A DNA stretch of 64,000 nt from Paracoccus acridae. Its GTDB lineage: Bacteria > Pseudomonadota > Alphaproteobacteria > Rhodobacterales > Rhodobacteraceae. Made by a program: the position numbers and the translations under genes. Where the stretch lies: assembly GCF_014642735.1 (NCBI RefSeq), contig NZ_BMIV01000001.1, forward strand, positions 335,499 through 399,498, in the 5' to 3' direction. Below, one piece after another: positions 30,376 to 37,944 of the stretch (position 1 is its first letter; each line of letters starts with the position of its first letter). The notes under the pieces are model-generated. The model searched no databases, was not told the DNA's origin, and was given only the letters and a program-made list of their open reading frames with translations.

Positions 30376-31290
30376 ATGCATCTGGAACTGCGCCATCTGC
30401 GGACCGTCCGCGCGATCCATGAACAAGGCGGCCTGGCCCGCGCGGCCGAGGTCCTGAACATCACGCAATCGGCCCTGTCCCATCAGGTCAAGGCGCTGGA
30501 AGAACAGGCGGGGGTGGACCTGTTCGTCCGCCGGGCCAAGCCCATGCGCCTGTCGCCATCCGGGATGCGCCTGCTGCGGCTGGCCGAACAGGTCCTGCCC
30601 CTGGTCCAGGCCACCGAGGACGAATTCAAGGGGGTCGAGGCTGGGCGCATCGGGCGGCTGCACATTGCCATGGAATGCCACGCCTGCTTCGACTGGCTGC
30701 TGCCGGTGCTGGACATCTTCCGCCGCACCTGGCCCGAGGTGGACCTGGACATCCGCCAGCGGCTGGCCTTCGGCGCGCTGCCCGCCCTGTCCCGGCAAGA
30801 GGTCGATCTGGTGATCTCGTCCGACCCCGAGGATCTGCCGGGCATCGTCTTCCAGCCGCTGTTCGACTATTCCCCGACGCTGGTGGTGCCCGCCGATCAC
30901 CCGCTGGTCGCCAAGGGTTATGCCGAACCGCAGGACCTAGCGGGGGAAACGCTGATCACCTATCCGATGGACCGGGCGCGGCTGGACGTGTTCAGCCAGT
31001 TCCTGACGCCTGCCGGCGTGGAACCCGCCCGGCAGCGCACCGTGGAACTGACCGCCGTGTCGCTGATGCTGGTCGCATCGGGGCGCGGCGTGGCGGTGAT
31101 GCCCGACTGGGTCTTGCGCCGCGAATCCGCCAATGCGGAAATCGCCATGCTGCCGCTGACGCAAGGCGGGATCATCAGGCGGCTTTACGCGGCGGTGCGG
31201 GCCGAGGATCTGGCCCAGCCCTATATGGCCCATGTGCTGCGCCTGTCGCGGACCGAACCGCTGCGGATGCTGCGCGGCGCGGCGGCATAG
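30376..31290 (+). CDS. metR: LysR family regulator of methionine genes
   Basis: MetR homologue of 304 residues, a LysR-type activator that uses homocysteine as co-inducer. The helix-turn-helix covers residues 4-62 (LRHLRTVRAIHEQGGLARAAE, LNITQSALSHQVKALEE). MetR-specific stretches are LHIAMECHACFDWLLPVL at about residues 95-112, SRLDV-like ARLDVFSQFL, and LYAAVR near the end. Placement divergent from metF, with two boxes between, supports the assignment. No clear ribosome site precedes the ATG. Confidence 0.92.
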   Translation: MHLELRHLRTVRAIHEQGGLARAAEVLNITQSALSHQVKALEEQAGVDLFVRRAKPMRLSPSGMRLLRLAEQVLPLVQATEDEFKGVEAGRIGRLHIAMECHACFDWLLPVLDIFRRTWPEVDLDIRQRLAFGALPALSRQEVDLVISSDPEDLPGIVFQPLFDYSPTLVVPADHPLVAKGYAEPQDLAGETLITYPMDRARLDVFSQFLTPAGVEPARQRTVELTAVSLMLVASGRGVAVMPDWVLRRESANAEIAMLPLTQGGIIRRLYAAVRAEDLAQPYMAHVLRLSRTEPLRMLRGAAA

Positions 31291-31303
31291 GCGGCGCGGG
31301 GAC

Positions 31304-32503
31304 CTAGCGCATTCCCAATCCGGCGCGCATCATCAGGCGCCGCACCGGGGCGATGCCGTAAAGCCCGCCAAGCGCCGCCGCGCGCAGATCGCGCAGGGGG
31401 CGCAGGGATGCCTGGCTGGCACGGTTCAGCGCGTCGATGCCCAGCAGCCGGGCAAAGGCTTCGGGACGGCGGGCGCGGTCGAAGGCCGTCAGGCCGTCCG
31501 GGTTGCCCGGATCATCGCCCGACAGATCCAGCAGCGACGACAGGTCGGCCAGGCTCATGTTCAGGCCTTGGGCGCCGATGGGCGGGACCACATGCGCGGC
31601 CTCGGCGATCAGGGCGGTGCGGGGACCGGTGAAGCGGTCGGCGATCTGGCTGATGATCGGCCATTGCGTCAGCCGAGTCTCCAGCGTCAGCCGGCCCAGC
31701 ACCCCGGCCGAACGTGCGTTCATCTCGGCCGCGAAGGCGTCGGGCGGCAGGGCGGCAAGGCGCGCGACCTCGCGCCCGTTTTCCATCCAGATCACCGCCG
31801 AACAGGGCTTGCCGCCGCGGTCGGGCAGGGGCACCAGCGTGAACGGCCCGCCGGACCGGTGAATCTCGGTCGAGACATTTTCGTGCGGCACCTCATGCGT
31901 GACGGCAAAGGCAAGCGCCTTCTGGCCATAGCGGAAGGTCCGCACCCCGATGCCAAGGGCTTGCCTTACCGGCGAATTGCGCCCGTCCGCCCCGACCAGC
32001 AGCCGCGCCTGGATGCGCCGCCCGTCTGTCAGCGTGACAAGGGCGCCCGTATCGCGGGCCAGCACCGCCGCCGTGCCCGTGCCGGGCTGGAAGCGGACAT
32101 TGTCCATTTCCGCCAGCCGGACGGTGATCTCGCGCCGCAACAGCCAGTTGGGCAGGTTCCAGCCAAAGGGCTGGTTGCCGATCTCGGCCGCGTTGAATTC
32201 GCGCGTCAGGCGCGGGGCGGGCGTGGCGCCGCCCGCATCGACGATCCGCATGACCTGCAAGGGCGTGGCATGAGGCGCCAGGCGGTCCCACAGCCCGATC
32301 CGCCGCAACAGCGCGACCGAGGGGGTCAGGAAAGCCGTGGTGCGCAGGTCGGCGCCTTCGGCAGCCTCATCCGTGATCGGCGGCGCGGGATCGACGCAGA
32401 TCGTGGAAAATCCCCGCGCGCCGAAGGCCGCCGCGGCGATCAGCCCGGCGATGCCGCCGCCGGACACCAGGATATCGACCGCCTCGATGTCGCCTGCCAC
32501 CAT
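31304..32503 (-). CDS. UbiH/UbiF/Coq6 family FAD-dependent hydroxylase
   Basis: FAD monooxygenase of 399 residues, likely hydroxylating the aromatic ring in ubiquinone synthesis. The dinucleotide-binding motif GGGIAG is at residues 15-20, the DG motif GADGRNSPVR near 172-181, and the GD-type motif with AHVVPPIGAQGLNMSLAD near 306-323. In that motif the usual Gly-Asp is Ala-Glu-Ala-Ala, as in UbiH-type proteins. Which ring position it hydroxylates cannot be told. A small membrane-protein gene lies 7 bases upstream in the same direction. Confidence 0.88.
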   Translation of the reverse strand: MVAGDIEAVDILVSGGGIAGLIAAAAFGARGFSTICVDPAPPITDEAAEGADLRTTAFLTPSVALLRRIGLWDRLAPHATPLQVMRIVDAGGATPAPRLTREFNAAEIGNQPFGWNLPNWLLRREITVRLAEMDNVRFQPGTGTAAVLARDTGALVTLTDGRRIQARLLVGADGRNSPVRQALGIGVRTFRYGQKALAFAVTHEVPHENVSTEIHRSGGPFTLVPLPDRGGKPCSAVIWMENGREVARLAALPPDAFAAEMNARSAGVLGRLTLETRLTQWPIISQIADRFTGPRTALIAEAAHVVPPIGAQGLNMSLADLSSLLDLSGDDPGNPDGLTAFDRARRPEAFARLLGIDALNRASQASLRPLRDLRAAALGGLYGIAPVRRLMMRAGLGMR

Positions 32504-32510
32504 GTGCCGT

Positions 32511-32696
32511 TCAGTTCCCGGCGGTGAACATCAGCATGACCGCGAAAACGGCCACGGTCAGCACCAGGCCAAGCAGGCCAAGCACGGGAAGGCCGAACTG
32601 GATGACGGCCAGCACGGCAATCGCAAGAACGGCCAGCAGCAGGGCGATGATACGGAGCGTCAGGCGATTTCCGTCTTTGTCGGCGGTATGGGTCAT
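32511..32696 (-). CDS. Small hypothetical membrane protein
   Basis: Encodes 61 residues with a short charged N-terminus (MTHTADKDGNRLTLR) and two closely spaced hydrophobic helices (about residues 16-34 and 36-57). No family recognised. The start was placed at the ATG preceded by AGGT; a longer reading to 32759 would overlap the HAD gene. Lies between the HAD phosphatase and UbiH-type genes in the same direction. Confidence 0.6.
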   Translation of the reverse strand: MTHTADKDGNRLTLRIIALLLAVLAIAVLAVIQFGLPVLGLLGLVLTVAVFAVMLMFTAGN

Positions 32697-32742
32697 GGAA
32701 AACCTATGGGATGGGCGCGCGTCGGGGGACATTGTGGCGCAA

Positions 32743-33441
32743 TCACCCCTGCGCCGCAATGCGACGCAAGAACGCAGTCAGGTCGTGGATATGGTGATCG
32801 ACATGGCCGGGCACCGGCGCGGCCAGAAGATCCGGCCCGTGGCGGCCCGGCCCGACCAGGATCGTGCGCATCCCGACCCGGTGCGGATAGGCCAGGTTGC
32901 GGGGGTCGTCCTCGAAGAAGGCGGCGCGGGTGGGGTCGATGCGCGCGTCGTCGATCACGATGCGAAAGGCTTCCTCGCGCGGCTTGGGATGGAAATGCGT
33001 CTCGGCGATGCCATAGATCGCCTCGAAGATGGGGGCGGGCGCGTCGCTGCCCACAAGGCCCAGGCCGCGCGCGCCCAGCACCTTCTGCGCATAGGCGGAA
33101 TCGCCGTTGGTATGGACCAGCTTGCGCCCCGGCAGGGCGGCGATGGCGGCGGCAAGGTCCGGGGCGGGCAGCAGGGGCGCGAAGTCGATGTCGTGGACAT
33201 CCGCAAGATAGGCCAGGGGGTCGATGGCATGTTCGGCCATCAGCCCCGCCAGCGTGGTGCCGTGCCGCGTCCACCAATCGCGCCGCATCTGGTCGGCGGC
33301 ATCGCGTTCCACCGCCAGGGTGCGCATGACGTAATCGGTCATCCGCGATTCGATCTGCGGGAACAGCGCCATGTCCGGCGGATAAAGCGTGTTGTCCAGA
33401 TCGAAGATCCAAGTATCGACATGCGTGAAATCCATGGCCAT
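32743..33441 (-). CDS. HAD-family pyrimidine 5'-nucleotidase
   Basis: HAD-superfamily phosphatase of 232 residues. The nucleophile motif DLDNT is at residues 14-18 (IFDLDNTLYPP), motif II is VHTNGD, and the acidic motif IV is FFEDDPRNL near residues 182-190. The DxDNTLYP form is typical of the pyrimidine 5'-nucleotidase (Sdt1/Phm8-like) subgroup. The start may be this ATG or the next one two codons later. Confidence 0.87.
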   Translation of the reverse strand: MAMDFTHVDTWIFDLDNTLYPPDMALFPQIESRMTDYVMRTLAVERDAADQMRRDWWTRHGTTLAGLMAEHAIDPLAYLADVHDIDFAPLLPAPDLAAAIAALPGRKLVHTNGDSAYAQKVLGARGLGLVGSDAPAPIFEAIYGIAETHFHPKPREEAFRIVIDDARIDPTRAAFFEDDPRNLAYPHRVGMRTILVGPGRHGPDLLAAPVPGHVDHHIHDLTAFLRRIAAQG

Positions 33442-33500
33442 GGCCTAGCCCGGCAACAGCGCCCTTGCAATCGCCCAAAGCCCGGCCAATCGTGCGGCCC

Positions 33501-34127
33501 ATGAAGGACGCATATTCCCTGATCCTGGCCGCGATCGAATCCGGCACCTATCGCCCCGGCGACCGGCTGGTCGAATCCGAACTGGCCGAACGCTTCGGCG
33601 TCAGCCGCACCCCCGTGCGCGAGGCTTTGCAGCGGCTGGAAACCCAGGCCATGCTGGTGCGCGACGGGCGCAGCCTGATCGTCGCATCGCTCGACCACAA
33701 CCAGCTGGCCGAGCTTTACACCGTCCGCGCGGAACTTGAGGCGCTGGCTGCCCGCCTTGCCGCCCGCCACGCCACGCCGGAAGAAGTGCGCGTCCTGGCC
33801 CAGATGGTCGCCGAGGACCAGCGGGCCGTCCGCGACCCCGAGGCGCTGGCCCGCGCCAACCGGCGCTTTCACCACCAGATCCATCTGGCGTCCCACAACC
33901 GCTATCTGGTCCAGCAGCTTGACCTGGTGCATCGGACCATGGCGCTGATGGCCAAGACCTCGCTGGCCGCCGAAGGGCGGGGCGAAACCGCGCTTGCCGA
34001 ACACAAGCGCATCGTCGATGCCATCGCGGCGGGCGACGGGGCGGCGGCGGACAAGGCGCTGCGGCAGCATATCTCGATGGCCTGGGAAACCCGCCTGAAG
34101 CTGGAGGCGGCGGTGGATCGTGACTGA
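33501..34127 (+). CDS. GntR family transcriptional regulator (FadR/FCD class)
   Basis: A 208-residue repressor-type protein with an N-terminal winged helix (GDRLVESELAERFGVSRTPVREALQRLE, about residues 18-45) and an all-helical FCD effector domain (residues 75-200) with the metal-binding-like FHHQIHLASHN. FCD regulators often sense small carboxylates. It overlaps the glycosylase gene by 8 bases. Its targets are not obvious from the neighbours. Confidence 0.88.
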   Translation: MKDAYSLILAAIESGTYRPGDRLVESELAERFGVSRTPVREALQRLETQAMLVRDGRSLIVASLDHNQLAELYTVRAELEALAARLAARHATPEEVRVLAQMVAEDQRAVRDPEALARANRRFHHQIHLASHNRYLVQQLDLVHRTMALMAKTSLAAEGRGETALAEHKRIVDAIAAGDGAAADKALRQHISMAWETRLKLEAAVDRD

Positions 34128-34767
34128 CGCGCCCCGAGGTGGGCCGCGACTGATCCAGACCCAGGCCGACTTGGCCGAGGGGGTGGCGCATCTGGTCGCG
34201 GTCTGTCCCGTCTGGGCGCGGGTCGCGCCGGATCTGGGCCCGCTGCCGCTGCTGCGCCGCGCGGATGGTTTCGAAGCCCTGGCCGATGCTGTGGTGGGGC
34301 AACTGATCTCGACCTCGGCCGCGGCCGCCATCTCGGCCCGGCTGGCGGCGGCGGGGCTGATGAGCCCCGAGGCGATCCTTGCCGCGCCCGAGGAAACCTT
34401 GCGCGCGGTGGGTCTGTCGCGTCCCAAGGTCCGTTACCTGAAAGGGATCGCGGCGGCAGGCCTGGATTGGGACGGCCTGCGCGCCATGCCTGACAACCAG
34501 GCCGTCGCCATCCTGACGGCGCTGCCCGGCATCGGGGCCTGGACGGCCGAGATCTATCTGAAGATGGCGCTTGGCCGGCCCGACGTCTTCGCGGCGGGCG
34601 ATCTTGCCCTGCAGGAGGCTGCGCGGATGATGTATGGCCTGGATGCCCGGCCCACGGCGGCCGGCCTGCGGCGCATGGCCGAAGCCTGGCGGCCCTGGCG
34701 CGCGGTTGCGGCCCGTGGTCTCTGGGCCTATTACCTGCGGGCCAAAGGCCGCGAGGGAATCCGATGA
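34120..34767 (+). CDS. DNA-3-methyladenine glycosylase II family protein
   Basis: Base-excision repair glycosylase of the HhH-GPD superfamily, 215 residues. The helix-hairpin-helix is LPGIGAWTAEIYLKMALG (about residues 131-148), and Asp161 in AAGDLALQ is the catalytic acid. Compared with E. coli AlkA (282) it lacks the N-terminal beta domain, like Mag1-type enzymes. The start is a GTG that overlaps the GntR gene, and the end overlaps the esterase by ATGA. Confidence 0.9.
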   Translation: MTDAPRGGPRLIQTQADLAEGVAHLVAVCPVWARVAPDLGPLPLLRRADGFEALADAVVGQLISTSAAAAISARLAAAGLMSPEAILAAPEETLRAVGLSRPKVRYLKGIAAAGLDWDGLRAMPDNQAVAILTALPGIGAWTAEIYLKMALGRPDVFAAGDLALQEAARMMYGLDARPTAAGLRRMAEAWRPWRAVAARGLWAYYLRAKGREGIR

Positions 34768-35417
34768 CCGTTCTGAAATCCGCCCGCAAGGGTCCGTCCA
34801 AGGCCGATGCGGTCGTTGTGTTCCTGCATGGATACGGCGCGGATGGCGCCGACCTGCTGGGTCTGGCCGATCCGCTGTCGGCGCATCTGCCGGGCGTCGC
34901 CTTCCATGCCCCCGATGCGCCGGAACGCAGCGTCAACAATCCCTTCGGCTACCAATGGTTTCCGATCCCCTGGCTGGACGGGTCGTCCGAGGCGCAGGCG
35001 AAGGCATCCATGGCCAAGTCCATCGACCTGCTGAACGCCTGGCTGGACAAGGTTCTGGCCGACGAAGGCCTGACGGCGGACCGGATGGTCGTGGTGGGCT
35101 TTTCGCAGGGCACGATGATGGCGCTGCATGTCCTGCCGCGCCGCGACCAGCCGGTGGCCGGGATCATCGGTTTTTCGGGCCGCCTGCTGGTCCCCGAACT
35201 GCTGCCGACCGAGGCGAAGGTCAAGCCGCCGGTCCTGCTGCTGCATGGCGACCAGGATGCGATGGTGCCGTTCCAGGACATGCAGCTTGCCGGCGAGGCG
35301 CTGGAGAAGGCGGGCTTCGACGTCTATGGCCATGTGATGAAGGGCACCGGGCACGGGATTTCGCCCGACGGGCTGTCGGTGGCGCTGTCCTTCGCGAAGG
35401 ACAGGCTGGGGAAATAA
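34764..35417 (+). CDS. Phospholipase/carboxylesterase family alpha/beta hydrolase
   Basis: Serine esterase of 217 residues. The catalytic triad is visible as Ser114 in GFSQG, an Asp in HGDQDAMVP (about residue 163-168) and a His in GTGHGIS (near 195). The HGYGADG oxyanion motif is near residue 22. It belongs to the acyl-protein thioesterase-like esterases, and the physiological ester is unknown. It is third in a run with overlapping genes. Confidence 0.9.
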   Translation: MTVLKSARKGPSKADAVVVFLHGYGADGADLLGLADPLSAHLPGVAFHAPDAPERSVNNPFGYQWFPIPWLDGSSEAQAKASMAKSIDLLNAWLDKVLADEGLTADRMVVVGFSQGTMMALHVLPRRDQPVAGIIGFSGRLLVPELLPTEAKVKPPVLLLHGDQDAMVPFQDMQLAGEALEKAGFDVYGHVMKGTGHGISPDGLSVALSFAKDRLGK

Positions 35418-35418
35418 G

Positions 35419-35469
35419 CCGGGGGTTTCACACCCCCGGACCCCCGTGGGATACTTGGGCACAAAAGAT
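35419..35469 (+). repeat. GATATTTG-type GC-rich hairpin element, copy D
   Basis: Directly follows the esterase stop. A stem CCGGGGG/CCCCCGG with loop TTTCACA (35419-35439) is followed by ACCCCCGTGGGATACTTGG and GCACAAAAGATC. Sits between convergent esterase and VOC genes, a terminator-like position. Confidence 0.65.
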
Positions 35470-35894
35470 CAGGACCAGATCGCCGGATCCGCCAGCTCGA
35501 TGGAATTGCCCGCCGGGTCGCGCAGATAGATCGACCTTGCGCCGTTCGGCCAGCGGAAATCGGCCTCGATGGGGATGCCCTTGACTTCCAGGTGGTCGCG
35601 CCAGGCGTCCAGCCGGTCGGGCGCCACGGCCAGGCAGAAATGGCCGGGCCCGCGCGCGCCATGCGGCGGCACCGGCAGCCGGGCATCGGGCTTTGGCGGC
35701 TGTGCGGTGGCCGCGGGGTTGAAGACCAGCAGGACCTGCCCAAGCGCGACGCGAAAGAACACATGCCGTCCCGGCACGGTCTGGAACGGTTCCAACCCCA
35801 TCACGTCGCGCCAGAATGCGGTGGCCGCGTCCAGATCCTCGGCATAAAGCGCGGATTCCAGGGTTCCAAGCACGGGGGGCGGCGTCTGCGTCAT
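35469..35894 (-). CDS. VOC family protein (glyoxalase/bleomycin resistance-like)
   Basis: A single-domain vicinal-oxygen-chelate protein of 141 residues. It opens with TLESALYAEDLDAATAFWRDVMGLE and has a conserved GPGHFCLAV strand with a metal-type His, and a final RSIYLRDPAGNSIEL segment with the Glu ligand. The family includes fosfomycin-resistance and lyase enzymes; the exact substrate is unknown. The start was set at MTQTPP. Confidence 0.82.
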   Translation of the reverse strand: MTQTPPPVLGTLESALYAEDLDAATAFWRDVMGLEPFQTVPGRHVFFRVALGQVLLVFNPAATAQPPKPDARLPVPPHGARGPGHFCLAVAPDRLDAWRDHLEVKGIPIEADFRWPNGARSIYLRDPAGNSIELADPAIWS

Positions 35895-35991
35895 GAAACG
35901 CAGCCTGCCATTCCGGCGGGCAGGGGGCAACCGTCATGCCCCTGTCACCGGCGCGGTTTATCCCTGCCGCAGGGCAAATAGATCCGGGGAC

Positions 35992-36019
35992 TTGCCAGAT
36001 GCCGGACGCGATATATAGT
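35992..36019 (+). promoter_or_regulatory. Possible sigma-70-type promoter of the HNH gene
   Basis: TTGCCA (35992-35997), a 16-base spacer and TATAGT (36014-36019) lie about 60 bases before the HNH start codon. The AT-rich ATATATAG stretch stands out in this GC-rich gap. Confidence 0.4.
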
Positions 36020-36079
36020 CAAGGAAACGGATCTGACGGGGCGCCCCCGGCCACCCAGGGGGGCAGGCGGAAAGGCAGC

Positions 36080-36679
36080 ATGCTGGATCAGCGACATCAG
36101 ACGGATTTTCGAACCCAGTTCGTGCGCGAACCTGCAAGCCTGCGCCATCACCCCGCACTGGTGCTGAACGCGGATTACCGGCCCCTGTCCTATTACCCCC
36201 TGTCGCTGTGGCCCTGGCAAGAGGCGATCAAGGCCGCCTTCCTGGACCGCGTGGACATCATCGCCGAATACGAGGAGGTGGTGCGAAGTCAGCGCCAGGT
36301 GTTCAAGCTGCCCTCGGTCGTCGTTCTGAAGGATTATGTGAAACCCCAGAAGCGCGTAGCATTTACGCGCTTCAATCTTTTTCTGCGGGACGAATTCTGC
36401 TGCCAGTATTGCGGGGCCAAGGGCGACCTGACCTTCGATCACGTCGTGCCCCGGTCGCGCGGGGGCGTGACCAGCTGGGACAACGTGGTCGCCGCCTGTT
36501 CGCCCTGCAACCTGCGCAAGGCCAACCGCAGCCTGCGCCATTCGGGGATGAGCCTGCGCCGCAAGCCGTGCCAACCCTCGCCCGAGGAGATGCACGCGGC
36601 GGGCCGGCGCTTTCCGCCGAATCACCTGCATGAAAGCTGGATGGATTTCCTGTATTGGGACGCCGAGCTGGAAAGCTGA
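36080..36679 (+). CDS. HNH endonuclease family protein
   Basis: A 199-residue protein with an HNH nuclease fold. The zinc-binding pairs CQYC (about residues 105-108) and CSPC (about 148-151) bracket the LTFDHVVPRSRGG core whose His is the general base. A conserved N-terminal region (HPALVLNADYRPLSYYPLSLWPWQ) precedes it. Stand-alone HNH proteins of this type are widespread in Rhodobacteraceae chromosomes; their role, perhaps repair or RNA/DNA processing, is unknown. No methylase or phage gene is nearby. Confidence 0.85.
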   Translation: MLDQRHQTDFRTQFVREPASLRHHPALVLNADYRPLSYYPLSLWPWQEAIKAAFLDRVDIIAEYEEVVRSQRQVFKLPSVVVLKDYVKPQKRVAFTRFNLFLRDEFCCQYCGAKGDLTFDHVVPRSRGGVTSWDNVVAACSPCNLRKANRSLRHSGMSLRRKPCQPSPEEMHAAGRRFPPNHLHESWMDFLYWDAELES

Positions 36680-36691
36680 CGGCCCCGCCCG

Positions 36692-36865
36692 TCAGGCGTC
36701 GTGGTCGTGCCGGTCGCCCTGGGACAGATGCAGGGCGGCCGCGGCCGACAGCGTGACCATCGCCAGGACCACCACGGGCGCACCAGCCGAAAAGGCCGCC
36801 CACAGGGTCAAGGCGGCGACAAGGATGACTGCGGCGATCAGGACCAGGAAGTGCGGCAAGGGCAT
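36692..36865 (-). CDS. Small hypothetical membrane protein
   Basis: Encodes 57 residues: MPLPHFL, two hydrophobic helices (about residues 4-23 and 26-44), then a His/Asp-rich tail (GDRHDHDA). No family recognised. It is convergent with the HNH gene, 12 bases apart. The ATG at 36865 has only a weak ribosome site; a longer reading to 36952 is basic and unlike a gene start. Confidence 0.55.
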   Translation of the reverse strand: MPLPHFLVLIAAVILVAALTLWAAFSAGAPVVVLAMVTLSAAAALHLSQGDRHDHDA

Positions 36866-36959
36866 GGCGGGTCGTCTCCTCATCCTGAATATGGGATGAA
36901 GATTGCGCTTTGAAAAGACGATGCGGAAAATGCGCGCCAAATTGTCGCGCATCCCCGTG

Positions 36960-37835
36960 TCAGATCAGGCCGGCATGGTCCAGCGCCGCGTCGATCAGGC
37001 GGCGGGTCGGGTCGGTCAGGGGCACCAGCGGCAGCCGCACCCTTTCGTCGCACAGGCCCAGCCGCGACATCGCGTATTTCGCGCCGACAAGGCCCGGTTC
37101 GACGAAGATCGCCACATGAAGGGGCATCAGCCGGTCCTGATATTCCAGCGCCTTGGCATAGTCGCCCGCCAACGTCGCTTCCTGGAACTCGGCGCACAGC
37201 TTCGGCGCGACATTGGCCGTGACGCTGATGCAGCCCACGCCGCCATGGGCGTTGAAGCCAAGCGCCGTGCCGTCCTCGCCCGACAATTGCACGAAGTCGT
37301 GGCCGCAGGTGATGCGCTGCTGGCTGACGCGCTCCAGCTTGCCGGTGGCGTCCTTGACGCCGATGATCGTGGGCAGCTTGGCCAGTTCGCCCATGGTTTC
37401 GGGCGTCATGTCCACCACCGACCGGCCGGGGATGTTGTAGATGATGATGGGCAGGTCGGATGCCTCGGCCAGGGCGGTGTAATGGGCGATCAACCCCGCC
37501 TGAGTGGGCTTGTTGTAATAGGGCGTGACAACAAGGGCGGCATCTGCGCCGACCTCGGCCGCGTGTCGGATCAGGCCGATGCCTTCGCGCGTGCTGTTCG
37601 ACCCGGCGCCGGCGATGACCGGGATGCGACCGTCCACGGCGCGCACGACCTCCTCGATCACCAGGCGGTGTTCGTCATGGGTCAGGGTCGGGCTTTCGCC
37701 GGTGGTGCCCACGGGGACAAGGCCGTGGCTGCCCTGGTCGATATGCCATTCGACCAGCTTCTTCAGCGTGTCCAGATCCAGCTCGCCGTCCGGTGTGAAC
37801 GGCGTGACCAGTGCGGGCAGGGATCCCTTGAACAT
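36960..37835 (-). CDS. dapA: 4-hydroxy-tetrahydrodipicolinate synthase
   Basis: Lysine/diaminopimelate pathway enzyme condensing pyruvate with aspartate semialdehyde. The 291 residues match the family. Motifs are [12 protein letters not shown] (residues 41-52), a catalytic Tyr in IYNIPGRS (near 133) and the Schiff-base Lys in IGVKDATG (near 161). The ribosome site AAGGAAG is good. It is divergent from the lytic transglycosylase, a common alphaproteobacterial arrangement. Confidence 0.96.
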   Translation of the reverse strand: MFKGSLPALVTPFTPDGELDLDTLKKLVEWHIDQGSHGLVPVGTTGESPTLTHDEHRLVIEEVVRAVDGRIPVIAGAGSNSTREGIGLIRHAAEVGADAALVVTPYYNKPTQAGLIAHYTALAEASDLPIIIYNIPGRSVVDMTPETMGELAKLPTIIGVKDATGKLERVSQQRITCGHDFVQLSGEDGTALGFNAHGGVGCISVTANVAPKLCAEFQEATLAGDYAKALEYQDRLMPLHVAIFVEPGLVGAKYAMSRLGLCDERVRLPLVPLTDPTRRLIDAALDHAGLI

Positions 37836-37944
37836 GACACGCTTCCTTGCAGGTTTGGTTCGCGGGCCTGATTAACGGGGCAGGTGGAACTTGCCAAGGT
37901 TGTGTATTGCGTCGGGCGCACGGGGCGGCGACACAAGGCGGGTG